DNA of 64,000 nt from positions 120,157-184,156 of the forward strand of contig NZ_NFLE01000003.1 of assembly GCF_002160755.1 (NCBI RefSeq). The letters run 5' to 3'. Under the pieces are notes generated by a model. That model saw nothing but the letters and a program-made list of their open reading frames with translations, was not told the origin of the DNA and searched no databases. Both the position numbers and the translations under genes were made by a program. This DNA comes from Lachnoclostridium sp. An14 (GTDB lineage: Bacteria; Bacillota; Clostridia; Lachnospirales; Lachnospiraceae). This document shows, piece after piece, positions 50,964 through 59,755 of the stretch (positions are counted from its first letter, which is position 1; each line of letters begins with the position of its first letter).

Positions 50964-52049
50964 ATGGAGAATTTTCCGTTTGTAGAGATTGAGGGAACAC
51001 CGTATGAGATCGGGTATCAGCACGGCAGTATATTTAAGGAAAAGGTGGCGGGGACCATCGCCTGCTACCAGGAAATGTTCCGGGATTACTCCAATCTGGA
51101 GTGGGAGCGGGCGAAGGAGCTGTCTTTAAAGTTCCGGGATATTATCATGGAGTACAATCCGGATTATATGGAGGAGATCAAAGGGGTCGCGGACGGTTCC
51201 GGCTTTTCCTTTGAGGATATTCTGGCCTTAAACTGCAGGAGTGAGCTGGTGTTTGTGGGAAATGAGATGGACAAGGCAGACGGCGGCTGCACGTCCATCG
51301 GAATCAGCAGCGATGCGGGAGCCGGAGGCCAGGCATTCCTGGCCCACAACTGGGACTGGAAGACCAGCCAGAGAAATTCCATGATTATGATGAAGATCCG
51401 GCAGAAAAACGGAAAACCGGACATCTTTATGGTCACAGAGGCGGGAATTATCGGGAAAACCGGAGTGAACAGTGCGGGAATCTGCCTTTATCTGAACGCC
51501 CTGTCCACAGATCAGGCGCCGAAGGGGCTGCCCCTTCATCTGGCCATGAGAGGAATCCTGGACTGCCGGACACTGGCGGAGGCCATCAGCGCCGCGGTGA
51601 GACTGCCCTTAGGCTGCTGCGCGAACTTTATGATCGGCCATAAAAACGGGGAATGCGTGGATATTGAAATTGAGAATGAGGATTTTGATGTCCTGTATCC
51701 AAAAGACGGCATTTTGGTTCATACCAACCATTTTGTCAGCCCCCGTCTTCCCATTCTTCCCAGGAAGGACACCTGCAAATATAAGTTTACAGACTCCTTC
51801 ACCAGGCTGGGAAGGGCGGACAAGCTGCTGAGAAAGAAGGGGAAGGAGATCTCCGAAACGGACATTATGGAAGTGCTGAGAGATCATGTGGAGTATCCGT
51901 CCAGCATCTGCCGTCATGACGATATGGAACAGCCCAAGGGCAAGCGGATGGGAACGGTATTTTCCATGGTAGTCAACCTGACAGAGGGAAAGATTTATTT
52001 CTGCAAGGGAAATCCCTGCGAGAAATCTTATGAGGAGTATCAGATTTAG
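50964..52049 (+). CDS. C45-family autoproteolytic acyltransferase/hydrolase (isopenicillin N acyltransferase-like)
   Basis: 361 residues, AGGAGG upstream. EGTPYEIGYQHGSIFKEKVAG at the start and GGCTSIGIS at about 107-115 identify the AAT/C45 Ntn-hydrolase family; Cys109 would be freed by self-cleavage as nucleophile. FLAHNWDWK follows. Known members cleave or exchange side-chain amides and often act on N-acyl amino acids. Last gene of the dehydrogenase-DUF3100 operon, ending at a strong terminator. It may release a hydroxy-acid from an amide conjugate that the dehydrogenase then oxidises (inference). Confidence 0.85.
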   Translation: MENFPFVEIEGTPYEIGYQHGSIFKEKVAGTIACYQEMFRDYSNLEWERAKELSLKFRDIIMEYNPDYMEEIKGVADGSGFSFEDILALNCRSELVFVGNEMDKADGGCTSIGISSDAGAGGQAFLAHNWDWKTSQRNSMIMMKIRQKNGKPDIFMVTEAGIIGKTGVNSAGICLYLNALSTDQAPKGLPLHLAMRGILDCRTLAEAISAAVRLPLGCCANFMIGHKNGECVDIEIENEDFDVLYPKDGILVHTNHFVSPRLPILPRKDTCKYKFTDSFTRLGRADKLLRKKGKEISETDIMEVLRDHVEYPSSICRHDDMEQPKGKRMGTVFSMVVNLTEGKIYFCKGNPCEKSYEEYQI

Positions 52050-52079
52050 AAACGGATGAGACCAGGCTGCTGCCTGGGA

Positions 52080-52119
52080 AACGGCTCTGCGCGGGGAAAG
52101 CTGCGCAGAGCCGTTTTTT
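52080..52119 (+). terminator. Terminator of the dehydrogenase-C45 operon
   Basis: Thirteen-base perfect arms AACGGCTCTGCGC/GCGCAGAGCCGTT with T-run. Confidence 0.92.
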
Positions 52120-52129
52120 CGAGCGGCAC

Positions 52130-52159
52130 ACTCCGCGCAGAGGAAAATGGCTGCTGGCG
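52130..52159 (+). repeat. Dispersed repeat family C, copy 2
   Basis: See 17370-17399: 27 of 30 bases identical, followed by the same short elements in swapped order. Lies right after a terminator. Confidence 0.5.
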
Positions 52160-52251
52160 CGAGTGTGCGCTCCGGCGTGCATTTTGAGGAGATAAAAGAG
52201 GAATTCCTGTCCTGGGTTTACCTATTCCCAAGAAGCTATTTCTTACGAAAG

Positions 52252-52788
52252 TCAGGAATCCGCGTCAGAGGTACGGGAAGGCTCGCTTTCGTCGCTGGGA
52301 GTTGCCGGATTGGGTTCCCGTTCCCGTACCCAATAAAGGGTTTCCTCATGCCAGGTCATTTGTATGGATTCGTTTCCGTCTGAATTGCAATATTCTAAGG
52401 TTAAGATTTCTTGCTCTGAGCTGTGTCTTTCATACGGTTCAATCGCTACTGTAAAGATGCCGTTCTCCTGCGCAGCACATTGCCCGGTTCCGCCGGCGCT
52501 GATTCCGATAAAGTAATCCAGTTCTCCGTCCTGTGAAATTCCCATATGATTTCCATACTGTATGCCGGTGCCAAACAGGGAGCTGTCGGTGCGGTGAAAA
52601 TCCAGCCTCCAGTTTCCTGCCAGATGCTGGAAGGATGCCGCACTATCCTCTGCGGCAGATGTTTCCTTTGCCGCATTGGAAGTGCTTTCCCCAACGGCAG
52701 TTCCAGAATCCGTTCCATGGGCGCAGCCGCCCATGAACACCAAAAGAGCCATCATGATAGTTAAAAGATAAATCGTTTTATATTTCAC
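52252..52788 (-). CDS. Small lipoprotein, unknown function
   Basis: 178 residues. Signal peptide with lipobox MGGC (Cys22), Ser/Thr/Ala-rich linker, then a beta-rich domain of about 110 residues (LAGNWRLDFHRTDSSLF, ISQDGELDYFIGIS, ENGIFTVAIEPYE) resembling small copper-resistance-like or lipocalin-like sheets; no family is certain. Encoded 44 bases after the sensor kinase on the same strand, so probably its target or accessory. Confidence 0.7.
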   Translation of the reverse strand: MKYKTIYLLTIMMALLVFMGGCAHGTDSGTAVGESTSNAAKETSAAEDSAASFQHLAGNWRLDFHRTDSSLFGTGIQYGNHMGISQDGELDYFIGISAGGTGQCAAQENGIFTVAIEPYERHSSEQEILTLEYCNSDGNESIQMTWHEETLYWVREREPNPATPSDESEPSRTSDADS

Positions 52789-52832
52789 AGTATCATCTCC
52801 TTTGCACAGCGTTATTTTCCGGATAAACGCAC

Positions 52833-54122
52833 CTATTCATCCCCTCTAATGGGAAATCCCACCTCAATCTCAAAATACTCCTCTGTCAGCCGGTAGCGGA
52901 AGATGCCGCTGTGGGCGGTCATGATGCGTTCGCAGGTTTTTAAGCCGATGCCGCTGCTCTCGGCATTTGCGGCGGGGCCGGCGGCGCGGTTGCGAAACTG
53001 GATCAGGAGAGTGTCTTCTGTCTGGCGGTAACGGACCTGGACCGGGTGGGAGCGGTCCGCGTACTTGGACAGGTTGGAAAAGATGTTTCCGAACACGCGG
53101 CGGACAGAGGGGATGTCGGTAAACAGGGAGCAGCGGATCTCGTCCGACTCCCGCTCCACGGAAAATCCTTCGCTTTCCAGGTCAAACAGGCTTTCCTCCA
53201 CCACCTGGCCCAGGAATTCCACAGCGTTTACCGGCTGGAAATTCAGATCCTCTCTTTCCTTTCCGTACACCAGGAAATACTCAAAGAGCTGGTCCGACAG
53301 CTCCTTGATGCGGCGGGCCTTGTCCCGAATGGCTCGGATGTACTGCTCCTGCTGGCCGTCATTTTTCCCCAAGAGCAGGATGTCGGTGTAGCCCAACAGG
53401 GAGGTGAGAGGAGTGCGCAGGTCGTGGGACATGGCGGTGACCAGGTCCCGGTTAGCCTTTACGGCCTGTTCCTCTCTGGCCTGGCGGTCCCGGATGGCCT
53501 GGCGCATATGGTCCATTTCCGTGGCCAGGGAGGCCAGCTCGTCTTTTCCGATGACGGTGATGGGATGATCCAGGTTTCCGCCTTTTAAAATCTGCAGTTC
53601 CGACTCCAGCAGGGCGATGTAGCGGATCTTTCTGCGGATGAAGGCGTAGAGGATGAGCAGGGCGGTCATGATGGCCAGGAAACCGCAGGCTAAGTCAGCC
53701 GCCAGATAGCTGCCGCCGGAAGGGACACAGAGGATCAGGGCCAGGGCCGTCCCGTCCTGAAAGGAGATGGAGTAGCTGAAGGCCGGCTGGAAATTGTCAC
53801 CGATGATCAGGTCCACGTTCTGGTAAATGACTTCATTTTCCTGGTACAGGGTGACGACCATATTTTCCTCGGAAAAGGCCCAGGCGTCCAGGGCTCCGGT
53901 GTCGGAAAGGGAAATGCTTCCTGCGGAAACGTAGTCCTGGAGGCGGTCCGCGCAGCCGTCCGCCAGCGTCCGGTACAGCTCCTGGCTGGAGGTTTTGGCA
54001 TCCAGGTAACGGTAGGCCTCCATGCTGAAAAAGGCGTAAAGGAGAGAGCCTACGAGGAAGGCGAAGGTGGCGGTGAGCATCAGCCGTAGGCTCAGGCGGG
54101 AGAAGAAGGCGGATTTATTCAA
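52833..54122 (-). CDS. Sensor histidine kinase (HisKA type), partner of the OmpR-type regulator
   Basis: 429 residues from a TTG at 54122, chosen because AAGGGG lies seven bases upstream; the regulator stop overlaps it by eight bases. An in-frame ATG at 54146 lacks a site. Two membrane helices (about 8-30 and 150-170) flank an extracytoplasmic sensor. HAMP-like linker, then H-box MSHDLRTPLTSLLGYTDIL. The N-box (NIFSNLSKYA) is slightly divergent, and only the final G-box (SSGIGLKTCERIM) is clear. Probably responds to envelope stress or a surface polymer. Confidence 0.88.
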   Translation of the reverse strand: MNKSAFFSRLSLRLMLTATFAFLVGSLLYAFFSMEAYRYLDAKTSSQELYRTLADGCADRLQDYVSAGSISLSDTGALDAWAFSEENMVVTLYQENEVIYQNVDLIIGDNFQPAFSYSISFQDGTALALILCVPSGGSYLAADLACGFLAIMTALLILYAFIRRKIRYIALLESELQILKGGNLDHPITVIGKDELASLATEMDHMRQAIRDRQAREEQAVKANRDLVTAMSHDLRTPLTSLLGYTDILLLGKNDGQQEQYIRAIRDKARRIKELSDQLFEYFLVYGKEREDLNFQPVNAVEFLGQVVEESLFDLESEGFSVERESDEIRCSLFTDIPSVRRVFGNIFSNLSKYADRSHPVQVRYRQTEDTLLIQFRNRAAGPAANAESSGIGLKTCERIMTAHSGIFRYRLTEEYFEIEVGFPIRGDE

Positions 54123-54810
54123 TGCGGTACCCCTTTCCCCAGACATTTACCACGTAGGTGGGATTTTTCGGGTCCAGCTCCAGCTTTTTGCGCAGGTTCC
54201 GGATGTGAACCATCACCGTGTTGGTGGCGCTGTAGAAAAAGGGCTCTCCCCACACGCTCTCGTAGAGATTTTCAATGGTGAAAATTTTTCCCCGGTTGGA
54301 GGCTAAAAGCAGGAGTATCCGGTATTCCAAATCGGTGAGGTGGATTTCCTCCCCGTCTCGGGTGACCTGGCCGGTGCGGCGGTCGATGGACAGATCCCGG
54401 ATGGTGAGGGCGGAACCGGCCTCAAAGCTTTCTTTTCCCCGGTAAACGTGATAGCGCCGGATCAGGGCTTTCACCCTGGCGGCCAGCTCCGCGTAGGAAA
54501 ATGGCTTGGCCAGATAGTCGTCCGCCCCGGCTCCAAACCCCACAGTTTTGTCAGAGTCCTGGGTGCGGGCAGTCAGGAACAGAATGGGAACGGTGAGCCG
54601 CCTGCGGATTTCCACACAGGCGGAAAGGCCGTCTTTGCCGGGCATCATCACGTCCAGGATGATCAGGTCCATGGAGTCGTCCGCCAGGCGGATGGCCTCC
54701 CTGCCGTCGGCGGCTTCGATCACTTCGTAGCCCTCGCTTTCCAGTAAAACGCGAACTACGGAGCGGATTTCCGGGTCGTCGTCAGCGAATAAGATTTTCT
54801 TTGGTATCAA
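54115..54810 (-). CDS. OmpR/PhoB-family response regulator
   Basis: 231 residues from a TTG with GGAGG eight bases upstream (54808-54810); the frame stays open upstream without a site. Receiver domain with FADDD, Asp53 (LIILDVMMPG) and the Lys in YLAKPF; C-terminal winged helix (YRILLLLASNRGKIFTIENLYESVWG, ATNTVMVHIRNLRKKLE). Overlaps the kinase start. A two-copy direct repeat in front of the ABC operon at 59569 is a likely binding site. An extended -10 promoter (TGC-TATGAT on the minus strand) lies at 54879-54887. Confidence 0.92.
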   Translation of the reverse strand: MIPKKILFADDDPEIRSVVRVLLESEGYEVIEAADGREAIRLADDSMDLIILDVMMPGKDGLSACVEIRRRLTVPILFLTARTQDSDKTVGFGAGADDYLAKPFSYAELAARVKALIRRYHVYRGKESFEAGSALTIRDLSIDRRTGQVTRDGEEIHLTDLEYRILLLLASNRGKIFTIENLYESVWGEPFFYSATNTVMVHIRNLRKKLELDPKNPTYVVNVWGKGYRIE

Positions 54811-54963
54811 TGGTATTTCCTCCGTTACAGTAAAGGTTGTCTGGTTTCCGGGAACCGGCACAGGGCCTTTGTCCCCCTATCATAGCATAAGAGCGGGCGG
54901 GACGCCAGCGGGAATGCGCCGGGCGTCCCACCTGCCTCCGATTTTTATTTAACAGGAAACTGC

Positions 54964-54998
54964 GTTTCCTATGACACAAAAGCCTCCGGCGGGAGGGA
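54964..54998 (-). repeat. Dispersed repeat family B, copy 2 (terminator-like)
   Basis: Matches 31106-31140 at 29 of 35 positions. On the minus strand it starts 8 bases after the permease stop, folds as CCTCC-CGCC-GGAGG then TTTTG, and is followed by AGGAAAC-GCA-GTTTCCT. Confidence 0.55.
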
Positions 54999-55006
54999 GT
55001 CCGCCG

Positions 55007-56368
55007 TCAGTCGTGCTTGATGGCCTCCAGAGCGGGGATGTTCACCGCCCGTCTGGCGGGATAATATCCGGCTCCCACCCCGATGAGGGTGGAAAAGAGG
55101 ACGGCGGACAGGGCCAGCCACCAGGGGATGATGGAAACGGCGGTGGAGAGGCCGCCCATATCCGGAGAGAAAAACAGATCGGCCCCGTCAAATCCCCCGG
55201 AGGAGAACCCGCCTCCGATGCCGGCGGCTGCCGCCAGATTCATGAGGGCGGAAATGAGAAAGCTGACACCCATTCCCGTGATGCCCCCCGCCAGGCCGAT
55301 GGCCCCTGCTTCTAAAAGAAAGAGGCGCCGCACATCCCGGACGTGGCAGCCCAGGGCCTTCATGACGCCGATCTCCCGGGTGCGCTCGGAAATGGACATA
55401 ATCATGGTATTTGTGATGCCCAGGGCGGCCACAAAAAGGGAAATGGCGCCCAGACAGCCCAGCATGAGCTGTTTCTGCCTGGCCTCCTGTTCCATCGGGC
55501 GGCGGATGCTTTCCATGGAGCTGGTGGAGAACCCCATCTTTTTAATCTGCGTTTCGATTTCCGCCACCTGCCGGATGGTTTCCGCTTTTACAATGGCGTT
55601 TTCCCAGCCCTGACGCCGGTCCGGTTTCTTTCCCGCCAGCTTTTGCTGCGCCTCTATAATGCGCTGCAGGTCATCCAGTCGGAAAACCAGGCCCATGGAG
55701 GTTTCCATGCCTTTGCTGTAATCCTCCTTCATGCGTCCGTCCACAGTCAGTTCCACCGTCTGCTTTTTCCCGTCCTCTTTTCCACTTTCGATTTCCAGAG
55801 TTAGAGGCGTTTTCATAATGTCAAAATAGGGTTCGGCGTCCTTCTCCCAGGGATCTCTCATGTTCCGGTCGGAAGGCCGCTTGGTGTCTTCAAAGAGGAA
55901 CGCGAAATCCTTGCCGGCCAGCACATGGTCCTGGCCGGAGTTGTTCCATTTTCCCTCTATCAGGCGGTAGCCCATCTGTTCCGCCGCGCCCGGCTCCAGG
56001 CCCACCACTGAGGTGTAAATGCAGTGGTAGCGGCGTCCCTTTCCGGCGTAGACGTTGATGGGGAGCTGGTCGGCGGTGAGCTTTGGGGTCGCGGCCTGGA
56101 CACCGGGAATGGCCTTGATGGCCGCCATGGCTTTGGCGTTCAGCTTGGCCGCTTTTTTGCTTTTTCCGGTGCGGTATACGTTGATAACTGTCAGGTCGCC
56201 CATCATGGACAGGGCCTGCTCCTGGGAGCGTTTCATGCCGATTCCGATGGAGATCATGATGATCACGGAGCAGCAGCCCAGGACCACGCCCATGACGGTC
56301 AAAAGGGTCCTGGCCTTGTGCCGCAGGAGATTTTGCAGGCAGACGCGAAACAGGTCCTTATGTTTCAT
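55007..56368 (-). CDS. MacB/FtsX-like ABC transporter permease
   Basis: 453 residues. One N-terminal helix (LLTVMGVVLGCCSVIIMISIG), a large MacB_PCD-type periplasmic-like domain, and three C-terminal helices. Typical SERTREIGVMKALGCHVRDVRRLFLLEAGAIGLAGG. With the ATPase at 58790 it forms an exporter or mechanotransmission complex. Overlaps the end of the surface-protein gene by 11 bases, so all three are co-transcribed. Confidence 0.9.
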   Translation of the reverse strand: MKHKDLFRVCLQNLLRHKARTLLTVMGVVLGCCSVIIMISIGIGMKRSQEQALSMMGDLTVINVYRTGKSKKAAKLNAKAMAAIKAIPGVQAATPKLTADQLPINVYAGKGRRYHCIYTSVVGLEPGAAEQMGYRLIEGKWNNSGQDHVLAGKDFAFLFEDTKRPSDRNMRDPWEKDAEPYFDIMKTPLTLEIESGKEDGKKQTVELTVDGRMKEDYSKGMETSMGLVFRLDDLQRIIEAQQKLAGKKPDRRQGWENAIVKAETIRQVAEIETQIKKMGFSTSSMESIRRPMEQEARQKQLMLGCLGAISLFVAALGITNTMIMSISERTREIGVMKALGCHVRDVRRLFLLEAGAIGLAGGITGMGVSFLISALMNLAAAAGIGGGFSSGGFDGADLFFSPDMGGLSTAVSIIPWWLALSAVLFSTLIGVGAGYYPARRAVNIPALEAIKHD

Positions 56369-58751
56369 GGCGGGCCTCCTCTCGGGAGCTGTCAGGGGAC
56401 TGCGGCGTTTCCAGATCTTCTTCGTCCCAGTCCAGCGTTTCCCAGTCGCCGGCGTCTTCCGCCGTTTCTTCCAGGTTCTCCTGTTTGCCCTTTCGCTTCC
56501 GTTTCACAAACATTGCCGCTCCCGTTCCCGCGAAGGCGAGGAGGACGGCCGTCAGGTAAAAGGGCAGGAGGCTGCCGGACCGCTCCGTTTCCTCCGGCAC
56601 CAGGGGCAGATCCGGGGCGGGGGCGTCCTTGATCTGGAACTTCACCGGCACGGTCAATTCCTTCCGGTTCATGGCATCGTCCTCGTAGGTGACAATCACC
56701 TGGCCCTCGAAGGAGCCGCCTGTTTCGGGAGTTACGAGGAAATCAATGGTGCCTGTCTTTCCCGGCTCCAGATTTCCCAGGGAAACCTCCCGCTCCAGCA
56801 CCGGGATGTCGCCTTCCAGTCTGGCCTCCAGATTAAAGAGGTCGCCCCGGCCCTTGTTGGCGTAGGGCAGGGAGATGGCAGTTTCCTCCTGGGCCTGAAC
56901 CCCGTCAGGGAAGGAGGGGGATTTCACTTCCAGCCGGTCCGGCTGATATACGGGGATGGAAATGGTCTCCGCGGTGGAATTCTGCTTGCGCTCCTTGTTG
57001 TCCACGTACTCGTATTTGAAGGAGATGTCCACCTTCGGGGACAGGAGCTTGGACTGGAACAGGGCCTGCATCCGCACGGTTCTGGTCTCGGTGGCGCCGG
57101 GAGCCAGGGAGGGGATGTAAATGGTGTTGGAGGAGTCGTTTATGGACAGCCCCTCCCCTGTGTTTAAGGACATAAGGATGTTCTCCGCGGGGAGCTGGCG
57201 GCTGGTGTTGGCCACCTCCATCACCAGGTCAAATACCTGTCCCGCCTGGGCGCTGCCTCCGTAGGAATAGCTGCGGATGATCAGGTTGGGGGTGGGAGCG
57301 CCAAGCTTTGAGGTCCCTCCGGCGGTGAGCACAACGATTTTGCCGGAAATACTTCCCTGAACGGTGCCCTTGCCGGAGTCGTAATCAAATTTCAGGCCTA
57401 CGCCCACCAGCTGGGACGGAAGGGAGGAGAGCTCCTGGGACGTTTTTAAATTGACGGTCACATCCGCGGTCTGTCCGGGGGCCAGATCCCCTACCAGGTA
57501 GGTGTCCTCCGGATCCATGAGGGCGATCTGGTCGCTTGGTTCCAGGGTGAGAATCAGGCCGCTTACCTGGCTGTGACTGGTATTTTCCAGGCGGATGGTG
57601 GTCTGAAACGCCTGTCCGGCCCCGATTTCCCCGCCGTTTCTCATGTGGCTGATGCGGATAAAGGGCTGGCCGGAGCTGCTGTTTTCCCGGATGGGGACTG
57701 TCACCTTCTGGGCGGAGGTGACGGCGGCAGTTTGGCCGTCGGCATCATAGTTGTAGCGCAGCTCCACGTCCAGGGTCTGGGAAACGCCGGATAAGTCCTG
57801 CCCTGCCTGCAGGCCCACCTGGATTTCCGTGGACTGCCCGGCTTTTAATTTCCCCACGATTACGGAATTGGTGTCGCCGGTGAGATAGAGGGAGGGGCCG
57901 GGGGTCAGCACGGCGGTGAGATCCTCCACGTCCGTCTCTTTGCTGAGGTTGCTCAGGCGAAGGGTGAGGGCGGCGGAGCCGCCCGGCTCCATGGGGGAAA
58001 AGGTCCCGGCCCGCTCCAGGCGGATCACCGGCTGGGAGACGGAGGAGTCGCGGTTTCGCTTTTTCCCGCTGCTTTTGGAAACGTCGGCGCGCTCCGTCTC
58101 GTCAATGGAAACGGAGAGAGAAACTGCCTCCTCCAAAGCACCTTTTTGGCGGACCTGAAAGCCGAAAGCGGTGTCCCCTCCAAGGTAGGTGATTTTCGGG
58201 AAGGTGATCTGCAGCTCTAAGGGATCGTCCTTTTTGGAGAGAATCTTCACTGTGGGGGAGCCGTCGGCCCGGTAGCCGTCCCGGCGGTGGGATACGGAAA
58301 AATCACTTTTTTTCACGTCCTTTCCCGTGAGGGCTGAGCTGGACAGGCGGATGGTCAGGCGGGCGGATTCCCCCTTTTTTAAAGAGGTGACTTCCTCCCG
58401 GACCTGTTCAGAGTGGTGAAGGCGGTAATCGGTTACGGAAAAGGCGTATCCCGCAGGTTTCTTTTCCGGTGATGTTTCGCCCCCTTTGCCTCCGGGGATC
58501 ACGGACGGGGTGGCGATGCGGGCCGAGGCGGCTGTGCCGGGACTGCCGGACAGCTGAGGGGTGGCTGCCTGAACGGTTAAAAGCCCAGGGGTCAGGAAAT
58601 GGGGGGCAATGGTTTTAAGGTTTGCTGTCCCCGGAGCGGCCATGGCCGTGGCGGGAGCGTCTAAGCAGGCGGTCATTCCCGGCGATACGGCCGTCCACAG
58701 GCAGAACGCGGCTGCCAGAAATCGGGCACGGATCAATGTACTTCGTTTCAT
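56358..58751 (-). CDS. Large surface-anchored protein with repeated COG1361/CARDB-like beta domains
   Basis: 797 residues from the ATG at 58751 with GGAGGA upstream; the frame is open much further but there reads through the ATPase gene. Signal peptide, then five or so beta-sandwich repeats of about 100-110 residues with the recurring pattern GxxxxxTIRLENTS / PGxTxxVxVxL (for example FQTTIRLENTSHSQVSGLIL, VFDLVMEVANTSRQLPAENIL). A C-terminal membrane helix (FYLTAVLLAFAGTGAAMFVKRKRK) and acidic tail finish it. Sits between ATPase and permease; probably works with the ABC complex at the cell surface. Confidence 0.8.
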   Translation of the reverse strand: MKRSTLIRARFLAAAFCLWTAVSPGMTACLDAPATAMAAPGTANLKTIAPHFLTPGLLTVQAATPQLSGSPGTAASARIATPSVIPGGKGGETSPEKKPAGYAFSVTDYRLHHSEQVREEVTSLKKGESARLTIRLSSSALTGKDVKKSDFSVSHRRDGYRADGSPTVKILSKKDDPLELQITFPKITYLGGDTAFGFQVRQKGALEEAVSLSVSIDETERADVSKSSGKKRNRDSSVSQPVIRLERAGTFSPMEPGGSAALTLRLSNLSKETDVEDLTAVLTPGPSLYLTGDTNSVIVGKLKAGQSTEIQVGLQAGQDLSGVSQTLDVELRYNYDADGQTAAVTSAQKVTVPIRENSSSGQPFIRISHMRNGGEIGAGQAFQTTIRLENTSHSQVSGLILTLEPSDQIALMDPEDTYLVGDLAPGQTADVTVNLKTSQELSSLPSQLVGVGLKFDYDSGKGTVQGSISGKIVVLTAGGTSKLGAPTPNLIIRSYSYGGSAQAGQVFDLVMEVANTSRQLPAENILMSLNTGEGLSINDSSNTIYIPSLAPGATETRTVRMQALFQSKLLSPKVDISFKYEYVDNKERKQNSTAETISIPVYQPDRLEVKSPSFPDGVQAQEETAISLPYANKGRGDLFNLEARLEGDIPVLEREVSLGNLEPGKTGTIDFLVTPETGGSFEGQVIVTYEDDAMNRKELTVPVKFQIKDAPAPDLPLVPEETERSGSLLPFYLTAVLLAFAGTGAAMFVKRKRKGKQENLEETAEDAGDWETLDWDEEDLETPQSPDSSREEARHET

Positions 58752-58789
58752 AAATCGTATTCCTCCATAGGTATAAAATAGAAAAAGGG

Positions 58790-59485
58790 TCAGCGGACCC
58801 GGTTGGAGATGATCGTGCCATCCACCAGCCGGATCACCCGGTCGGCGTACTGTTCCATTTCCGGGTCGTGGGTCACCAGCACGATGGTCTGGTGGAGCTG
58901 TCTCGCAAATCCGGTGATCATTTCCATGATTTCCCGTGTGGTGCGGGAGTCCAGGTTTCCCGTGGGCTCGTCGGCGAAAATGACTTCCGGCTGGGCGGCG
59001 AAGGCCCTGGCGATGCCGGCCCGCTGCTGCTGTCCGCCGGACATCTGCCCCGGATAGTGGTTCAGCCGGTGTCCCAGCCCCACCTGACGCAGCATCCGGG
59101 CCGCTGTTTCCTCCCGCTCTTTTTTGGGAATCCCCCGAAACATCAGGGGCATGGCCACGTTTTCCACTGCGGTCATGGACGGGAGCAGGTTGTAGGACTG
59201 GAAGATAAAGCCGATGGAGCGCTGGCGGAACGCGGCCAGCTCCTCCTCGTCCAGTCTGGACACCCGGACGCCCCGGATCCGCACCTCTCCGGAGGTGGGC
59301 TTTTCCATGCCCGCCAGCTGATTCAAAAGGGTGCTTTTTCCGGAGCCGGAGGTGCCGAAAATACAGCAGATTTCTCCCTGGAGAATGTCCAGGCTCACTC
59401 CGTTTAAAGCGGTCACCTTCTCGTCTCCCATACAGTATATTTTTCGCAGACGTCTCACCTGGATGATCGGTCTTGGCTGTTTCAT
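58790..59485 (-). CDS. MacB/LolD-like ABC transporter ATPase
   Basis: 231 residues. Walker A GTSGSGKST, signature MSGGQQQRAGIARA, Walker B VIFADEPTGNLDS. First gene of the minus-strand ABC operon, with GAAAGGAG before its start. Energises the FtsX-like permease at 55007. The two-component genes downstream and a direct repeat upstream (59569) suggest RR control. Confidence 0.94.
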   Translation of the reverse strand: MKQPRPIIQVRRLRKIYCMGDEKVTALNGVSLDILQGEICCIFGTSGSGKSTLLNQLAGMEKPTSGEVRIRGVRVSRLDEEELAAFRQRSIGFIFQSYNLLPSMTAVENVAMPLMFRGIPKKEREETAARMLRQVGLGHRLNHYPGQMSGGQQQRAGIARAFAAQPEVIFADEPTGNLDSRTTREIMEMITGFARQLHQTIVLVTHDPEMEQYADRVIRLVDGTIISNRVR

Positions 59486-59568
59486 AGAAACTCCTTTCCA
59501 AATATTGGACGGTCCTGTCAGGTTACTGCGTTATCATAAACCATAAAAAGGGAAGATTGGGGTGGGGA

Positions 59569-59588
59569 AAATCTTAAGAAATCTAAAG
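59569..59588 (-). promoter_or_regulatory. Tandem direct repeat, candidate OmpR-type response-regulator site
   Basis: AAATCTTAAG then AAATCTAAAG: two adjacent 10-base units, 9 of 10 identical, about 85 bases upstream of the ATPase start. One-turn spacing is the usual pattern for OmpR/PhoB dimers. Confidence 0.5.
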
Positions 59589-59668
59589 AATAGGTGGAAA
59601 AAGGGGAAATGACGGTTAGGGCAGCCATACTATTCCGGCGATTTGAGCAGAGGAGAACGCGCAGGGAC

Positions 59669-59697
59669 TTGGCCGGGGCAGGAAAATGGGTTACAAT
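59669..59697 (+). promoter_or_regulatory. Promoter of the ATC-hydrolase-like gene
   Basis: TTGGCC (59669-59674), 17 bases, TACAAT (59692-59697). It supports a coding start downstream of about 59705. Confidence 0.5.
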
Positions 59698-59755
59698 GGA
59701 AACGAGAAAACAGAGAAACCAAAGACTGGAAATCATGGGGAAGGAGAATCAGAAT

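Noticed and set aside
58752..59501. Upstream extension giving the surface protein 1047 residues
   Set aside because: That part overlaps the ABC ATPase in another frame and is not protein-like; the ATG at 58751 has a good ribosome site and a signal peptide.
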